From positions 248,001 to 312,000 of the forward strand of contig CANXME010002005.1 of the NCBI GenBank assembly GCA_948144175.1: DNA of 64,000 nucleotides, in the 5' to 3' direction. A program made the position numbers and the translations under genes. This DNA comes from Closterium sp. NIES-65. Taxonomy: Eukaryota > Streptophyta > Zygnematophyceae > Desmidiales > Closteriaceae. Shown one piece after another: positions 31,881 to 43,989 of the stretch. Below the pieces are notes generated by a model, which was not told the origin of the DNA, did no database searches, and worked only from the letters and a program-made list of their open reading frames with translations. Position 1 is the stretch's first letter, and every line of letters starts with the position of its first letter.

Positions 31881-33184
31881 AGCATAGAAACCAAATAAGG
31901 TGCACCACCAACAACAGTTTAAATAACTACACTAACTACAACTACAAGCAGTTATAAAACATGACAATATATTTCGACAACCAGCTGTCATTCCTTGACA
32001 GGCTGGCATACTCAACTTAACACAGCACTAGGTTCAATCAGGCCATCCGTTGTTTCAATTACTATATTTCGAGCATGAAATTCAAGTCCTGCGTCATTCG
32101 GAGCATGTGGCATGAATATATATTGCATCAAACAATTGAGTAAGGAAAAATGTGCAACGATATGCATGTGCGACACGTAATGCCGCTTCGATGTCCAATT
32201 TTATATTCATTTTTATTTTATTTAAAAACAGCTATTTCGATAAATGAAACATCTACTACATTGCGAACATGCTGCATAATTATGGTGCCATTCGCAACAT
32301 CTTTTATGAATATACGTTGCTTCAAACAATTAATGAGGAAAAATTGTGCAATATACATGATTTGCTTTTCTAAAATGCTTATGATTGCTTAGTATAACCC
32401 TGAAACAAACATGCGTGTATTCACAGAACAAAGAAATAATAAACCTTTTTTTTGGTATTTTCCATATATCTGATAAGACTCGTTATAAATTTCCCTGCAC
32501 ATATCGAACATTGGTGTTGAATTTCGAGCGAAGGGCATCTGAACAGTGTCGCGCCAAATACTGCCAGCTGTGCTCTCAAAGAAACCTGTTTCCACAGCAA
32601 AATGTGACACGAGCGACAAAATTTCTGCAAGCAGGTTGGCGCCAAACCGAAACCACCGCGGCCAGACCACATTCGTAGCTTCGGATCCGCACACAACCAA
32701 TTTCCCACCAAAAGTTACTTCGCCAAACCAACAGTGCCTATTTGGGATTGGTTGGATGCGATGTTATACCTTCGAGTTACTTCGAACTGAATGTGTTTGG
32801 TTGCTTTCCGAACCTGGAAATCTGCGAGAGAGTAACTGCACAGAAACCTGACATACCAACAACATACACACAACCAACCCCCCTTGAAAGTTGACTTTTC
32901 AAAACATACGTCACACCCCTCCCCATTTTTGAGATGCGCAAATCCGCTCGCGGCGTCGCCTTGCCGCGACACGCTGCCACCTCACGCCACCGCGATCGCG
33001 CTGGCCGCGCCACACACTGCGGGCCCTCGTGCTCCACCCAATATCCACTTTCCACTGCCCGCTTCCTTTTCCGCCTCCCGATCTCGCCTTATGCCTCTCG
33101 TTCTTCCCTTCGGGCCTCCCGTTCTCCCCTTACCGCCTCCCTGCATCCCCGTGTCCCCATAATCTCCCCATCCCAACCCCATTC
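31881..33184. other. Intergenic stretch right of C; no supported gene
   Basis: The first 800 bp are AT-rich. Near 32926-32970 one unit of the 16376-16551 repeat family appears, preceded by CCCCATTTTTGAGATGCG. No gene is supported. Confidence 0.6.
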
Positions 33185-34525
33185 CACCACATCCCTACCT
33201 GCATCTTCCCTTCCCTCCCTTCCCTGCCTTCCCTTCCTTACCTTCCTTACCTTCCTTACCTTCCTTACCTTCCTTACCTTCCTTACCTTCCTTACCTTCC
33301 TTTTTCTCCCTTCTATGCCTTCCCTGCCTTCCCTGCCTTCCCTGCCTACCCTCCCTTCACTCCCTTCCCTCGCTTCCCTGACTCCCTGCCTTCCCTGCCT
33401 TCCATCGCTTCCCTCCCATCCCGTTCTTCCCTTCCCGCATCCCCATTTTCCCTTTCTGCCTTCCCATTCCCCTTCCCGCCTCCCCATCTTCCCTCCCTTC
33501 TCTCCGTTCCCTCCCTTCTCTCCCTTCTCTCCGTTCCCTCCCTTCCCTCCCTTCTCTCCGCTCCCTCCCTTTCCCTCCCTTCTCTCCCTTCCCCCCCTTC
33601 TCTCCCTTCCGGCCCTTCTCTCCCTTCCCTACCTTCTCTCCCTTCCCTCTCTTCCCTCCCTTCCCTCTCCCTTGTCTCCCTTCCCTCCTTTCTCTTCCTT
33701 CCCTCCCTTCCCCCCTTCCCTCCGTTCCCTCTGTTCCCTCCTTTCTCTCCCTTCTCTCCCTTCCCTCCCTTCTCTCCCTTCCCTCCCTTCTCTCCCTTTC
33801 CTCCCTTCTCTCTCTTCCCTCCCTTCTCTCCCTTCCCTCCCTTCCCTCCCTTCTCTCCCTTCCCTCCCTTCCCTCCCGCCTCCCCATCTTCTCAACCCCT
33901 CTTCCCTTCCCCTCCTTGCATCCCCATCTTCCCGCCCTGCATACCTCTCTCCCCTCCCTGCATCCCCATCTCCCCTCCCTGCATCCTCTGTAAACCTTTC
34001 CCTGCTTCTCCTCACTTCTCCCCCGCCCCCTCCTGCCTCTCATCATTTTCTCCCCTGCTTCCCCTCATTTCCCTTCCTCACTGTGCCCTCCGCAGGCCTC
34101 CCTGCTATACTATTCCCTCTTGTTACCTTCCCTGCCGTCCCCCCTACGATGGAAGCGATCTCAATGTGCTTCTCCTCACTTCTCCATCTGATTCCCCTCA
34201 CCCTCCCCCCCGACCTGATTCCTCTCATTTCTCCCGCTGATTCCCCTCATCCCCCCCCCCCCCCTGATTTCCCTCATATCCCCCCCCCCCCCCCCCCCCC
34301 TGATTTCCCTCATATCCCCCCCTCCCTCATTCCCCCCCCCCCTGATTCCCCTCATATCCCCCCCTGATTCCCCTCATTCCCCCCCCCCCCCTTGATTCGC
34401 CTCATATCCCCCTCCCCCCCCCCCTTTATTCCCCTCATCCTCCCCCCCGTTAATTCCCCTCATTTCCTCCCCCCTTGATTTCCCTCAGTTCCCCCTGATT
34501 CCCATCATTTTCTCCCTGATTCCCC
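33185..34525 (+). repeat. Polypyrimidine low-complexity region, 1.3 kb
   Basis: It consists of CTTCC/CCCTT-type repeats. An array of CCTTCCTTA steps lies at 33230-33300, CCCTTCCCTCCCTTCTCT variants at 33480-33870, and poly-C runs separated by TGATTCCCCTCAT-like steps at 34250-34520. Strand asymmetry is extreme (C+T on +). The Ser/Pro and Arg/Glu/Gly frames are artefacts. Such tracts can form triplex (H-) DNA. Confidence 0.92.
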
Positions 34526-35140
34526 TCATCACAGCCTGTGGTTGAACCATGACCATTTTCTTATTCCCCGCCCTCAGATTCTTTCCCCTTCCCTGACAAT
34601 TTCAGTGACTGACTGCTCTGAAGATTTCAAGCTTCAACATGCCTCACCCCATCATCTCATGCCAAAGGAGCTAATATTTGTTGCCAAAGGCATAGAGAAA
34701 GGGTCAATAGTATGGTATTGCTCCTCTTGGCCTTTGCCTACAGTCCAAAGTTATATGAGAACATGTTTCTTTCCACCCGTATGTGATGTGACACCTGTCC
34801 ATGCATCTCGGAAGGATAAATTTCACTGCTGAATCGCGGTAGTACGTAGTGGGCTCCTTCATGACGCATATCTCTGGGAATAACTCACTACCATACTTGC
34901 ATTACGATGCACAATGCACACGGGACAAAACAAAAGTGGTAACAAACATCCACTAGCTAGGCCTCTGCTTGTACGGTAACTGCTGCCCTCTGTTTCAACA
35001 CAGCCAACTTGCAGAGTAGGCAAAAACGGTTGTGTAAGGCCCAATGGGAAGGTGCTGTGAGGCAGGAGGGGAGAAGCAACAAAGAAATTTAAGCAAGTGA
35101 TGGCACTACATGCACAACTTCTAGAGGGAAGACGGTTACG
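34526..35140. other. Unique-looking spacer; no supported gene
   Basis: Only short frames occur, the longest about 100 codons, without recognisable domains. Confidence 0.55.
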
Positions 35141-35149
35141 AGTGAGTGA

Positions 35150-36255
35150 GGGGGGAGAGGAGGGCATGCAAGGGAAGGGAGGGAGGCAGGATGTGAAAGG
35201 GGAGGGATGCAGGGAGGGAAAGGAGGGGATTCAGGGGGGGAAAGGAGGAGATGCCGGGGGTAAAGGAGAGGATTCAGGGAGGGAAAGAAGGGGATGGAGT
35301 GCAGGGGGAGAAAGGAGGGGATGCAGGGGGAGAAAGGAGGGGATGCAGGGGGAGAAAGGAGGGGATGCAGGGGGAGAAAGGAGGGGATGCAGGGGGGAGA
35401 AAGGAGGGGATGCAGGGGGAGAAAGGAGGGGATGCAGGGGGAGAAAGGAGGGGATGCAGGGGGAGAAAGGAGGGGATGCAGGGGGAGAAAGGAGGGGATG
35501 CAGGGAGGGAAAGGAGGGGATGCAGGGAGGGAAAGGAGGGGATGCAGGGAGGGAAAGGAGGGGATGCAGGGAGGGAAAGGAGGGGATGCAGGGAGGGAAA
35601 GGAGGGGATGCAGGGAGGGAAAGGAGGGGTTGCAGGGCGGGAAAGGGAGGGAAAGGAGGGGATGCAGGGAGGGAAAGGAGGGGATGCAGGGAGGGAAAGG
35701 AGGGGATGCAGGGAGGGAAAGGAGGGGATGCAGGGAGGGAAAGGAGGGGATGCAGGGAGGGAAAGGAGGGGATGCAGGGAGGGAAAGGAGGGGATGCAGG
35801 GAGGGAAAGGAGGGGATGCAGGGAGGGAAAGGAGGGGATGCAGGGAGGGAAAGGAGGGGATGCAGGGAGGGAAAGGAGGGGATGCAGGGAGGGAAAGGAG
35901 GGGATGCAGGGAGGGAAAGGAGGGGATGCAGGGAGGGAAAGGAGGGGATGCAGGGAGGGAAAGGAGGGGATGCAGGGAGGGAAAGGAGGGGATGCAGGGA
36001 GGGAAAGGAGGGGATGCAGGGAGGGAAAGGAGGGGATGCAGGGAGGGAAAGGAGGGGATGCAGGGAGGGAAAGGAGGGGATGCAGGGAGGGAAAGGGGGG
36101 GATGCAGGGAGGGAAAGGAGGGGATGCAGGGAGGGAAAGGAGGGGATGCAGGGAGGGAAAGGAGGGGATGCAGGGAGGGAAATGAGGGGATGCAGGGAGG
36201 GAAAGGAGGGGATGCAGGGAGGGAAATGAGGGGATGCAGGGGCGGAAAGGAAGGA
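35150..36255 (+). repeat. 22-bp purine-rich minisatellite, about 45 copies
   Basis: The unit is GGAGGGGATGCA followed by GGGAGGGAAA. A left sub-array (35300-35510) has GGGGGAGAAA in the second half; the main array after 35510 is nearly invariant, with one rearranged unit near 35630-35655. Each unit has three runs of three or more G, so the + strand is strongly G-quadruplex-prone. The 22-bp unit shifts frame each copy, so long frames in all three phases are artefacts. Confidence 0.96.
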
Positions 36256-36261
36256 ATGCAG

Positions 36262-36853
36262 GGAGGTGCGTGCATGCCGGCGGAAAAGGGAGTGCGTGCG
36301 GGGCTAGTGAATGCGCACGGGGGGAGCAAGTGCGCGCGGGGGGAGCGAGTGCGCGGGGGGAGCGAATGGAGCGAGTGCGTGCGGGGGGAGCGAATGCGCG
36401 GTGGGGGAGCGAGTGCGTGCGGGGGGAGCGAGTGCGTGCGGGGGGAGCGAATGCGCGGTGCTGGAGCGAGTGCGCGCGGATCGAATGCGCGCTGGGGAGC
36501 AAGTGCGCGCGGAGGGAGCGAGTGCACGCGGGGAAAGCGAGTGAGCGAGGGGGGATTGAGTGCGCGCGGGGGGAGCGAGTGAGCGCGGGGGGAGCGAGTG
36601 CGCGCGGGGGGAGCGATTGCTCACGGGGGGAGCGATTGCGCGCGAGGGGAGCGAATGCGCGCTGGGAGAGTGAGTGTGCGCTGGGGGAGTGAGTGTTGTC
36701 AGTAGATCTGCACTGTGGATGCCCGATTGATCCTGGAGAGGGTTACAGGCGCGTTCGCCTGAGGGGTTATGGGCGCACTGACCCGCTACTGAAACAAGCC
36801 CTTTTATCCCAGTGGTCTAGTGACTGGGATTCTGACAAGTGTGCGCTGGGGGA
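36262..36853 (+). repeat. GGGGGAGCGAGTGCGCGC minisatellite, twice interrupted
   Basis: Units of roughly 18-20 bp built on GAGCGAGTGCGCGCGGGG run to 36696. They are interrupted by the solo TRIM LTR (36697-36837), continue for 16 bp, are interrupted by element D (36854-43984) and resume to about 44010. Confidence 0.88.
36697..36837 (+). repeat. Solo LTR of the TRIM family
   Basis: This is a 141-bp copy from TGTCAG to CTGACA with duplication AGTGT on both sides (36692-36696 and 36838-36842). It closely resembles the LTRs at 701-841 and 935-1075. It arose by recombination between two LTRs of a full element. Confidence 0.95.
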
Positions 36854-36970
36854 TGTCAGAATGAGAACTACAGCGGAATGCGTTGTGTTGACAGAATTGG
36901 GGTACATCACCTAACCCTAACTAGTTGTACCCCATATAGCCCAACCCACTACAGGCTATAATATTTGACA
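36854..36970 (-). repeat. D 3' LTR
   Basis: In element orientation it starts TGTCAAATATTATAG and ends TCTGACA, so both ends read TGTCA from outside in. It contains TGTAGTGGGTT and GGGGTACAACTAGTTAGGG. Confidence 0.95.
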
Positions 36971-37110
36971 CACCCCCATAGCCTAAGTGGGGAAGGCCAA
37001 TCAACAACAAGCAACCTACGGTCACAAGACAAGTCAAAAACAAGAGAAAGAAAACAAAGCTCAGGGTGGATCACAACGTCACCACCTAATCTGAGCACAA
37101 GCAAAGGGCC
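36971..37110 (-). other. Conserved 3' tail and polypurine tract of D
   Basis: On the minus strand it holds CTTGTGCTCAGATTAGGTGG, GATCCACCCTGAGCTTTG and CCCCACTTAGGCTATGGGGG before the LTR. A TA microsatellite lies just outside it at 37139-37164. Confidence 0.83.
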
Positions 37111-37204
37111 ACAAGGCCAGTCCAAAAGTGTGCAAACAAATATATATATATATATATATATATAAGGTACAAGCAAGCAACAGACAAAGAGCACCCTACA
37201 GCAG

Positions 37205-39415
37205 TCAACTAGACCCAGTCTCAACAAGGCCTAACTGCAGACAAAACCGACGGTGGTCACAAGGCTTGAGGGCCTTGGTGAAGATGTCTGCAGTGTTGGC
37301 CTCGGAGGCCATAAAGTCCAGACGAGCCTGTCCGCGTCTCTGCAACTCTCGAAGGAGGAAGTACCTGACGTCGATGTGCTTCACTCGGCTCTCCAGTCGA
37401 GGCTCACGACACAGGAGAATCATCGCCCTGTTGTCAGCAAACAGGGTCGGTGCAGAGCTCGGCCGCTCACCAAGGTCAGTGAGCAAAAAGGTCAACCAGC
37501 GTAGCTCCTGAGCAGCAAGGGCCCCAGCGTAGATCTCGGCCTCTGCGGTAGAAGTCGCAACAGAGGAGGACCGAGTAGACCTCCACGAAACAGCTCCAGA
37601 ACCCAGGCTGAAACAGTAACCCTGCGTAGACCTCTGAGTCTCAACGTCGTCAGCGTAGGAAGAGTCACAGTGACCGGTGAGTACAACTGGCTGTGTCCCT
37701 CCAAGTACAAGCCCCATGCCTGATGTCGCGCCAAGGTACTTCGCCACCCTCTTAGCCGCCGCCCAGTGAACAGGACGGTGTCTCCCAGTCGCAACAAAGC
37801 GAGACAGGATGCTAAGGGGGAAGGCGAGGTCCGGGCGAGTGCACGTCATCAAGTACATGAGGCAGCCCACCAGCTTTGCGTAGGGACCACTGGGCTCGAA
37901 CGGCTCATCAGGAAAAGGCCCAGTGAGTCTGTGGTCTACAGCAAGAGGAGTGGGGGCAGGAGAAGAGTCTTGAAGCCCGAACCGCTGAAGAACCTGCTGC
38001 ACCATGTGTGACTGAGTGAGAGTGATGGTGCGAGCCGCTCTGTCCCTGGAGATCTGCAAGCCAAGGTAGCGGCGCAGTTCCCCAAGGTCAGTGCAGGTGT
38101 GTCTCTTCTGCAGTTCGGACTTCACCTCCGCCAGTGCAGCTGTGTCGGCCGTGGCAAAAACCAAGTCGTCAACGTAGAATAGGACGAAGAAAGGTGTACG
38201 GCCACGACGAACAAACATCGACGGGTCGGCGGAAGACGGCTCAAACCCGAGGTCGGAGGGAGTAGAGCGGAGAGTGTCGTGCCACTCACGGGGTGCCTGG
38301 CGGAGACCGTAGACCGGTCGTCTGAGGCTCCACTGGGTCCCAGGCGGGAAAGTGCCAGTGAAGCCCGGAGGACGACGCAGCCAGATCTCCTCGTGTAAGC
38401 AGCCCTGGAGGAAGGCAGTGGAGAAGTCAAGAGAGTGTAGCTCGTAGTCTCTCTGCGCTGCTACGTGCAGTAACACCCGAAGAGTGGTCATCTTCGGGGT
38501 GGGCGCGAAGGTCTGAAAGAAGTCAACCCCCTCGCGCTGACTGAACCCTCTAGCCACGTAGCGTGCCTTGAAGACTGGGGGAGATCCCGGCGGCCGCTTC
38601 ACCTTGAAGATCCACATGCCGTCAACAATGTTCGCCCCTGGGGGGGGAACCTCGTCAACGTAAGTGCCTGTGGACCTGTAGGAGGCCATCTCTGCGTCCA
38701 TGGCAGCTCTCCACTGAGAGGCCCAAGGCCTTGACACTGCCTCAACGTAAGTGCGAGGAGAAGGTATGTCAGGAGCGTCGGGGTCTCCCTCAGGAGTGAG
38801 CAGCATGGCACAGAGATGAGGCGAAGCAGCTGCCAGGAACTCTAGCTCAAACTGTCTGTCCTCTAGGACGTCACAGCCAAGGGCACACACACCCCCGGCG
38901 GACAGAGGACGGACAGGAGGAGCTGCCACAACTCGAGTGGCGTAGTCAAGGCGACGCGTAGCAGTAAAGTCAGTGACAGCGGTAGTGAGGACCGCGACGG
39001 AGGAAGGAGAGGCACGAGGGTCTGTAACAAGAGAGGCGAGAACACGAGAGAGAGTGGGGCGGTACGTGCGGTAGTAGTCAGTGACCGGAGTGGACAGGGA
39101 GGCAGTGAGGGAAGACTCAGGAGGACAAGGAAGGACAGACGGAGGAGAACGAGGAGGACGAGGACGAAACAACACGGTACGGAGGTCAGTGACAGGGGAC
39201 GAGGGACGGGCACGAGGAGGGCGAGAGGCCCAAGTGTGGGCGAGAGGAGGGGGGAACGGAGGAGACTGAGAACGAGGGAAGACAGCCGGAGTGGAGTCCG
39301 GAGGAGGAAACGTGGGACCGAACACAGGAGGAGAGGAGGGGAGACCAAGGGCCCGAAGGCCAGAAACAGGGGCCGGAGGCTGCTTCGGCAGCTGCGGCGG
39401 CTGCTGCTGCTGCTG

Positions 39416-39455
<40 letters not shown>

Positions 39456-39467
39456 GGCTGTGGCTGC

Positions 39468-39505
<38 letters not shown>

Positions 39506-42500
39506 AAACTCCAACCGCTCACACTCCACCCGCTGCTGAACCTCCGACCTCTCACGCTCCAAACGCTGCTGCTCCTCACGCTCTAGACGACGAAGGGCCT
39601 GGTAACGAGTCGGGTAGGGGTGAGGAGGAGGAGTGGTGTCAGGAGACGACGAAGAAGAACCGGCTCCACCCTCGACAGGACCCGGCTGAGCACCCCCAGA
39701 GCGAGGACCCCCTGCGGCAGCACGACCAGTACCTGTAGGAGGTGTACCCGCACCCCCAGTCGTGGCGCCGCCAGTGGCACCAGCACCAGCCCCAGACTCT
39801 CCAGCTCCAGAAACACCACCAGCTCCAGCACCACCACCGACTCCAACACGCTCGGGACGTGCAGCTGCGGCAGGTGCACGCTCAGCTCCAACTCCAACAC
39901 CCCCAGAACCAGCACCGCCAGAGCCCTCACCTCGAGCACCAACACCCTCAGAGTCCGCAGTGGCCGGGAGAGGAAGCGCCGACGGCTGCTGCGGAGGCTG
40001 TGAGGACGACTGTGGGGAAGGAGGAGAGACCTGGGGGGGGACCAAGGGAGGGGGGGTAGCCTGCGACACACCTGACGGAGCGGGAACCGGGGGGGGTACC
40101 GGAGGAGAGGGAGCGGGAGGAGGAGGAGCTGGGGCGAGGAAGAGGGGAGGGGGGGGAACCGGGAGACCTCGACAGGGGTACCGGACGAAGTAGGGGACGG
40201 ACTCGTCGAAACTGACGTCACGAGAGTCAAAGAACCGGTGGGAGGGAGGGTGGTAAAAGGTGAAGTCAGAGGAGGCCTCAGGGAAACCAAAGAAGACACA
40301 GGGGACGCCGCGAGGTGAGAGCTTGTCTGAAGAGGTGTCGCGGACAAGCGCCAAGCAGCCCCAGACACTAAACCTCGACGCAACACCAGGGGACCCTGTC
40401 CAAAGACTGGTCGGTGAAGCCCCTGGCCGAGAGATGCGAGGCCAGAGGTTCAGCTGGTGAGCGGCGTACCGAGCCGCGTAGGGCCACAGAAAATGGGGCG
40501 CGCGTGCGTGGATCATGGAGGTGCGGGCAATCTCCATGACCAGGCCTAGCCGGCGCTCAGCAACCCCATTCTGCTGTGGAGAGTCTGGAAGAGTCCAGGA
40601 CTGGGTGATGCCCTGCTCAGCACAGAATCTCGCGAGAATGCCGGAGCGAAACTCACCCCCACGGTCGGAGTGGAGACAACTAACACGACGACGACGAGTA
40701 CTCTCGGTGGCGAGCAGCCACCGGATCAGCGTAGAAGTCACGTCGGAATTCTTCGCCAAAGGGAACACGGTGGTGTACCGAGAGTAGTCGTCAATGACCA
40801 CTAGGAAGAAGCTCTCTCGCTCAGGTCCAAGCCGTGGAGCGGGGCCCCAGACGTCTAAGTGGAGTGTCTCAAAGGGCTCGGAGGCTAAACGAAGGGAGGA
40901 GGAGTGAGGAGTGGCGCGCAGCCGACCCTGGACACAAGGACCGCACGGAGGAGCGGGGGACGGCGGGAGCGGCGGGAGGTCGCGGTGGAGGCCTAAGACA
41001 AGACGCTGACTGGACATAGCGCGGAGACGAGAGAGGGACGGGTGACCAAGGCGGTGGTGCCAGAGGAGGGCAGGGTGGGACAGCGACCGACATGAGCACG
41101 ACGCAGCCACTAAACCTGGCACAGCTACCTGAGTGGACCTGGCTACCTGGTGGGACGGGGGAACCGGACGGGTGTCGGTGTGGAGGGTGTACAGACCAGA
41201 GCCCGGCTCCTGACGAAAAGTGGCCAGAGGGGCGTACGTGTCACCGTCCACACAGACTGCAGTGTCACCCGAAGGCTCAAACCAGACCCCGACGTGCTGT
41301 CTCGCCAGAGGAGCCACACCAACCAGGTTCCTAGAGAAAGTAGGAACGTGGAGGCCGGTCAGAGAACCGGAAAGGGCAGCTGGGCACGGAAGGGTAGTGG
41401 CGTGAGTCGCAATGACCGGTCCCAAAGAGGGATCGGCCAGTGCTACAGAAACCGGCGCCAAGAGTGGAGTAAGAGTCGTGCTGTCGCGGAAGAAGCACTG
41501 CGTCGCTCCGGAGTCCAGTGTGAAGGAGAGCGACGCGTCCGCCGAGGGAGCACCTATACTAGTAGCTAGACAGGATCCTACACCAGCACCTACTCTAGCA
41601 ACAGGCAAATATCGTACGCTAGGTACAGGCAAGTAAACAGATCCGACAGCACTATAGTCAACATCAGCATACATGGCATAAGACCTAGCATCATCCATAG
41701 ACATATCAAACACAGCAACACCACGAGCAAGGAGTGGTCCCCAGCGCGGTGGCGGGGGAGCGGAGGGACCGTGGTGCAGGACGTACAGGTCGTCAAGAAG
41801 GCTGAAGCAGCGTGCAGCAGAGTGGTCAGGGCGGCCGCAGTACGTGCCCCTGCGCGGACCCGTCAGGATCCAGTACTCACAGGGACCAACGTCCCGGCCG
41901 GCCGAGCGGGGTCCCCGACTAGAAGGGGCACCACTGCGCCCAGTGCTCGGGGGGCCCATAGGTCTCCACTGCTGCGGGGGGGCCCACTGCTGCGAAGGGC
42001 CCAACTGCTGCTGAGTGCCCCACTGCTGCAGAGTGCCCCACTGCTGGGGCTGGTGCTGAGGCGGACGCTGCTGTTGGCCCTGGCGCTGCTGCTGCTGTCC
42101 CTGCCGCTGCTGCTGTCCAGGCGGTGGCAGCTGCGGAGGAGTCTGCTGCTGCTGCTGCGAAAACCCCTCACCACCGTCTAGAGGAGAGCCGTCAAGTCCC
42201 GAGTCACCCCCGCCGCCACCCCCGCCACTAGTACTACCGCCACCGCCGCCACCCGCAACACCCCCAGAACCCCCGCCGCCCTTCCCTCCCTTCTTGCCGG
42301 ACTTGCCACGTTTCTGTCCGCCAGAGACAGAAACGGCCGCCGTCTCCTCAGAGGCAGAAGACGCGGCAGTGGCAAGCGAGGCAGTGAAGGTGGGAAGCTG
42401 TGGTACCGCACACCCCTCAAAGAGACGAGGAGGAGGCGCGGAAGAGGCAGAGGCAACAGCGAGGAGGTTACTCTCGATCTTCGAGAGAGCGGTCTCAAGA

Positions 42501-43144
42501 AGATCGATAGTAAGCTCAGTGGGGTGCTTTAGGAGAAGCGCGCCGCGGGCTGTGGCTAGACGGACAGGGAGGCGAGTGACTAACCAGTGAATAGTGAGCC
42601 ACATGGGGGGGGGTGCAAGGGCAAGCTGTTCCTTAGTGCAAGCGGCCTTGAAGCGAGCTTCAAGGGAGCGCAGGTGGGTAGCGAGGTCAGCGACAGTCTC
42701 AAAGGAGGCGAGGTCAGGATAGATAAAGGGGAAGAGGAGGCGGTTGAGGGAGGCAGAGGAGGGAGTGGAGTAGCGAGCAACAATAGCAGTGTAAAGGTCT
42801 GCAGCAGACTCGACCTGAGTGAAGTGGACAGCCTCAGTCGGCGGGAGAAGGTCGGTCAGGGCGAGGCAGGCAGCAGCGTCACGAGACTCCCACACGTCAC
42901 GAGCGAGGAACCGGCGCTGGTACTCAGCCTCCTGCTCCGAAGTAGGCGGTGGGGTAGTGGGCAGCGGTGAAGGCTGCGGCGGGGCGGGCAGAGCACCGGA
43001 CGCATGCGCAAACAGGTGCACGCCATCCTGGCGCTGGCTCCTAAGGTGGCACTGGGCCTGCGTCAGCCAGGTACTAAAGTCGATCGCACGCCCCTTAGGG
43101 TCGAAACGAAGCACGCGAGACGTCGCCATGAGGGGCGAGGACAA
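37205..43144 (-). pseudogene. gag-pol polyprotein, copia element D, one amber stop
   Basis: The frame runs from ATG at 43144 (a second ATG at 43129 aligns with the C start) to the stop at 37205-37207, 1,980 codons. Codon 1243 (39418-39416) is TAG within a poly-Gln run of CAG codons; the frame is open on both sides and 30 codons separate it from the next Met. Before the stop come gag, a Gly-rich tract, a Gln-rich tract, a knuckle C-x14-C-x4-H-x4-C, protease (LDSGAT) and integrase (LWHHRLGH, LHLDVWG, LHSDRGGEF, QQNGVAERR). After it come RT (YVDDLVF) and RNase H (TGHCDSSYADD, ADNRA, ANTADIFTKAL). The stop separates integrase from RT. It is most simply a CAG to TAG mutation; translational readthrough is possible but unproven. 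Confidence 0.93.
39416..39505 (-). repeat. CAG (poly-Gln) repeat in gag-pol of D
   Basis: CTG triplets on the + strand encode Gln on the minus strand, with a short Gln-Pro interruption. The in-frame TAG sits at its downstream edge, with five more Gln codons after it. Confidence 0.93.
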
Positions 43145-43189
43145 GTGATAGCAGCCGCCAGCCGCGAGAGGAGGAGGAGAGGGAGGTGA

Positions 43190-43735
43190 GTGCGAGGCGG
43201 GTGCGCGCAGGCGGGGCGCGCACTGGCTGGGCGCGGGGCGGCGGGGCGCGCGCTGGCGGGGCGCGCTCCTGCGCGGCGCGCTGGCTGGCGTGGCGCGCGG
43301 GCGCGGCGCGCTGGCGGGCGGCTAAGCAGGGCGCGCGCTGGCGGGCGCGGCGCGCTGGCGTGCGCGCTGGCGGGGCCCGCTGGCGTGGCGCGCTGGCGGG
43401 CGCGCTAGCGGGTGCGCTGGCGTGCGTGCTGGCGGGCGCGCTGGCGAGCTCGCTGGCGGGCGCGCTGGCAGGCGAGCCGGCGGGCTCGCTGGTGCGCCCG
43501 CTGGCGGGCGCGCTGGCGGGCTGGCGTGCAAGCGGGCTGGCGCGCAGGCTGGCTGGCGCGCTGGCGGGCTGGCGCGCTGGCTGGCTGGCGTGCTGGCGGG
43601 CTGGCGCGCTGGCTGGCTGGCGCACAGGCTGCTGGCGCGCTGGCTGGCTGGCGCGCTGGCTGGCTGGCTGGCGCGCAGGCTGCTGGCGCGCTGGCTGGCT
43701 GGCGCGCAGGCTGGCTGGCGGGCGCGCTGGCTAAG
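43190..43735 (-). repeat. GC minisatellite in leader of D
   Basis: Short variable units of GCTGGCGGGCGC and GGCTGGCGCGCT type fill most of the leader between primer site and start codon. Frames through it in either direction are artefacts. Confidence 0.88.
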
Positions 43736-43867
43736 GGCGGGGAGGGGAGGGGCGCGCCGGCTGGGGCGTGGGGTAGGGCGCTGGCGGGCTGGCAGGGTGC
43801 AGTGGTAACCCTAGTGGTAGGGAAGGGCGGGCCTAGGACTAGGAGCGCTAACCTACTGCTGATACCA

Positions 43868-43984
43868 TGTCAGAATGAGAACTACAGCGGAATGCGTTGT
43901 GTTGACAGAATTGGGGTACATCACCTAACCCTAACTAGTTGTACCCCATATAGCCCAACCCACTACAGGCTATAATATTTGACA
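43868..43984 (-). repeat. D 5' LTR with adjoining primer site
   Basis: I found no difference from 36854-36970. On the minus strand TGGTATCAGCAG follows at 43867-43856, a match to initiator-Met tRNA for the first nine bases. Confidence 0.95.
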
Positions 43985-43989
43985 GGGGA

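Larger units (their letters stand above)
36854..43984 (-). mobile_element. Ty1/copia retrotransposon D, complete but for one stop codon
   Basis: The 7,131-bp element sits on the minus strand. Its 117-bp LTRs (36854-36970 and 43868-43984) look identical. The target duplication is GGGGA (36849-36853 and 43985-43989). The primer site on the minus strand, TGGTATCAGCAG, starts at 43867. Its LTR core, 3' tail and polypurine tract match the A-C clade, but its proteins are more diverged. The gag-pol frame is open except for one TAG. The LTR identity makes it a recent insertion. Confidence 0.96.

Noticed and set aside
32934-34367. Ser/Pro-rich frames of 400-477 codons
   Set aside because: Translation of polypyrimidine DNA, no motif.
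35097-36582. Overlapping frames of 300-440 codons in 35-36.6 kb
   Set aside because: A 22-bp unit without stops opens every phase; simple repeat translation.
37139-37164. TA repeat as a promoter TATA box for element D
   Set aside because: It lies downstream of the D coding region in its 3' untranslated part and looks like a simple microsatellite.
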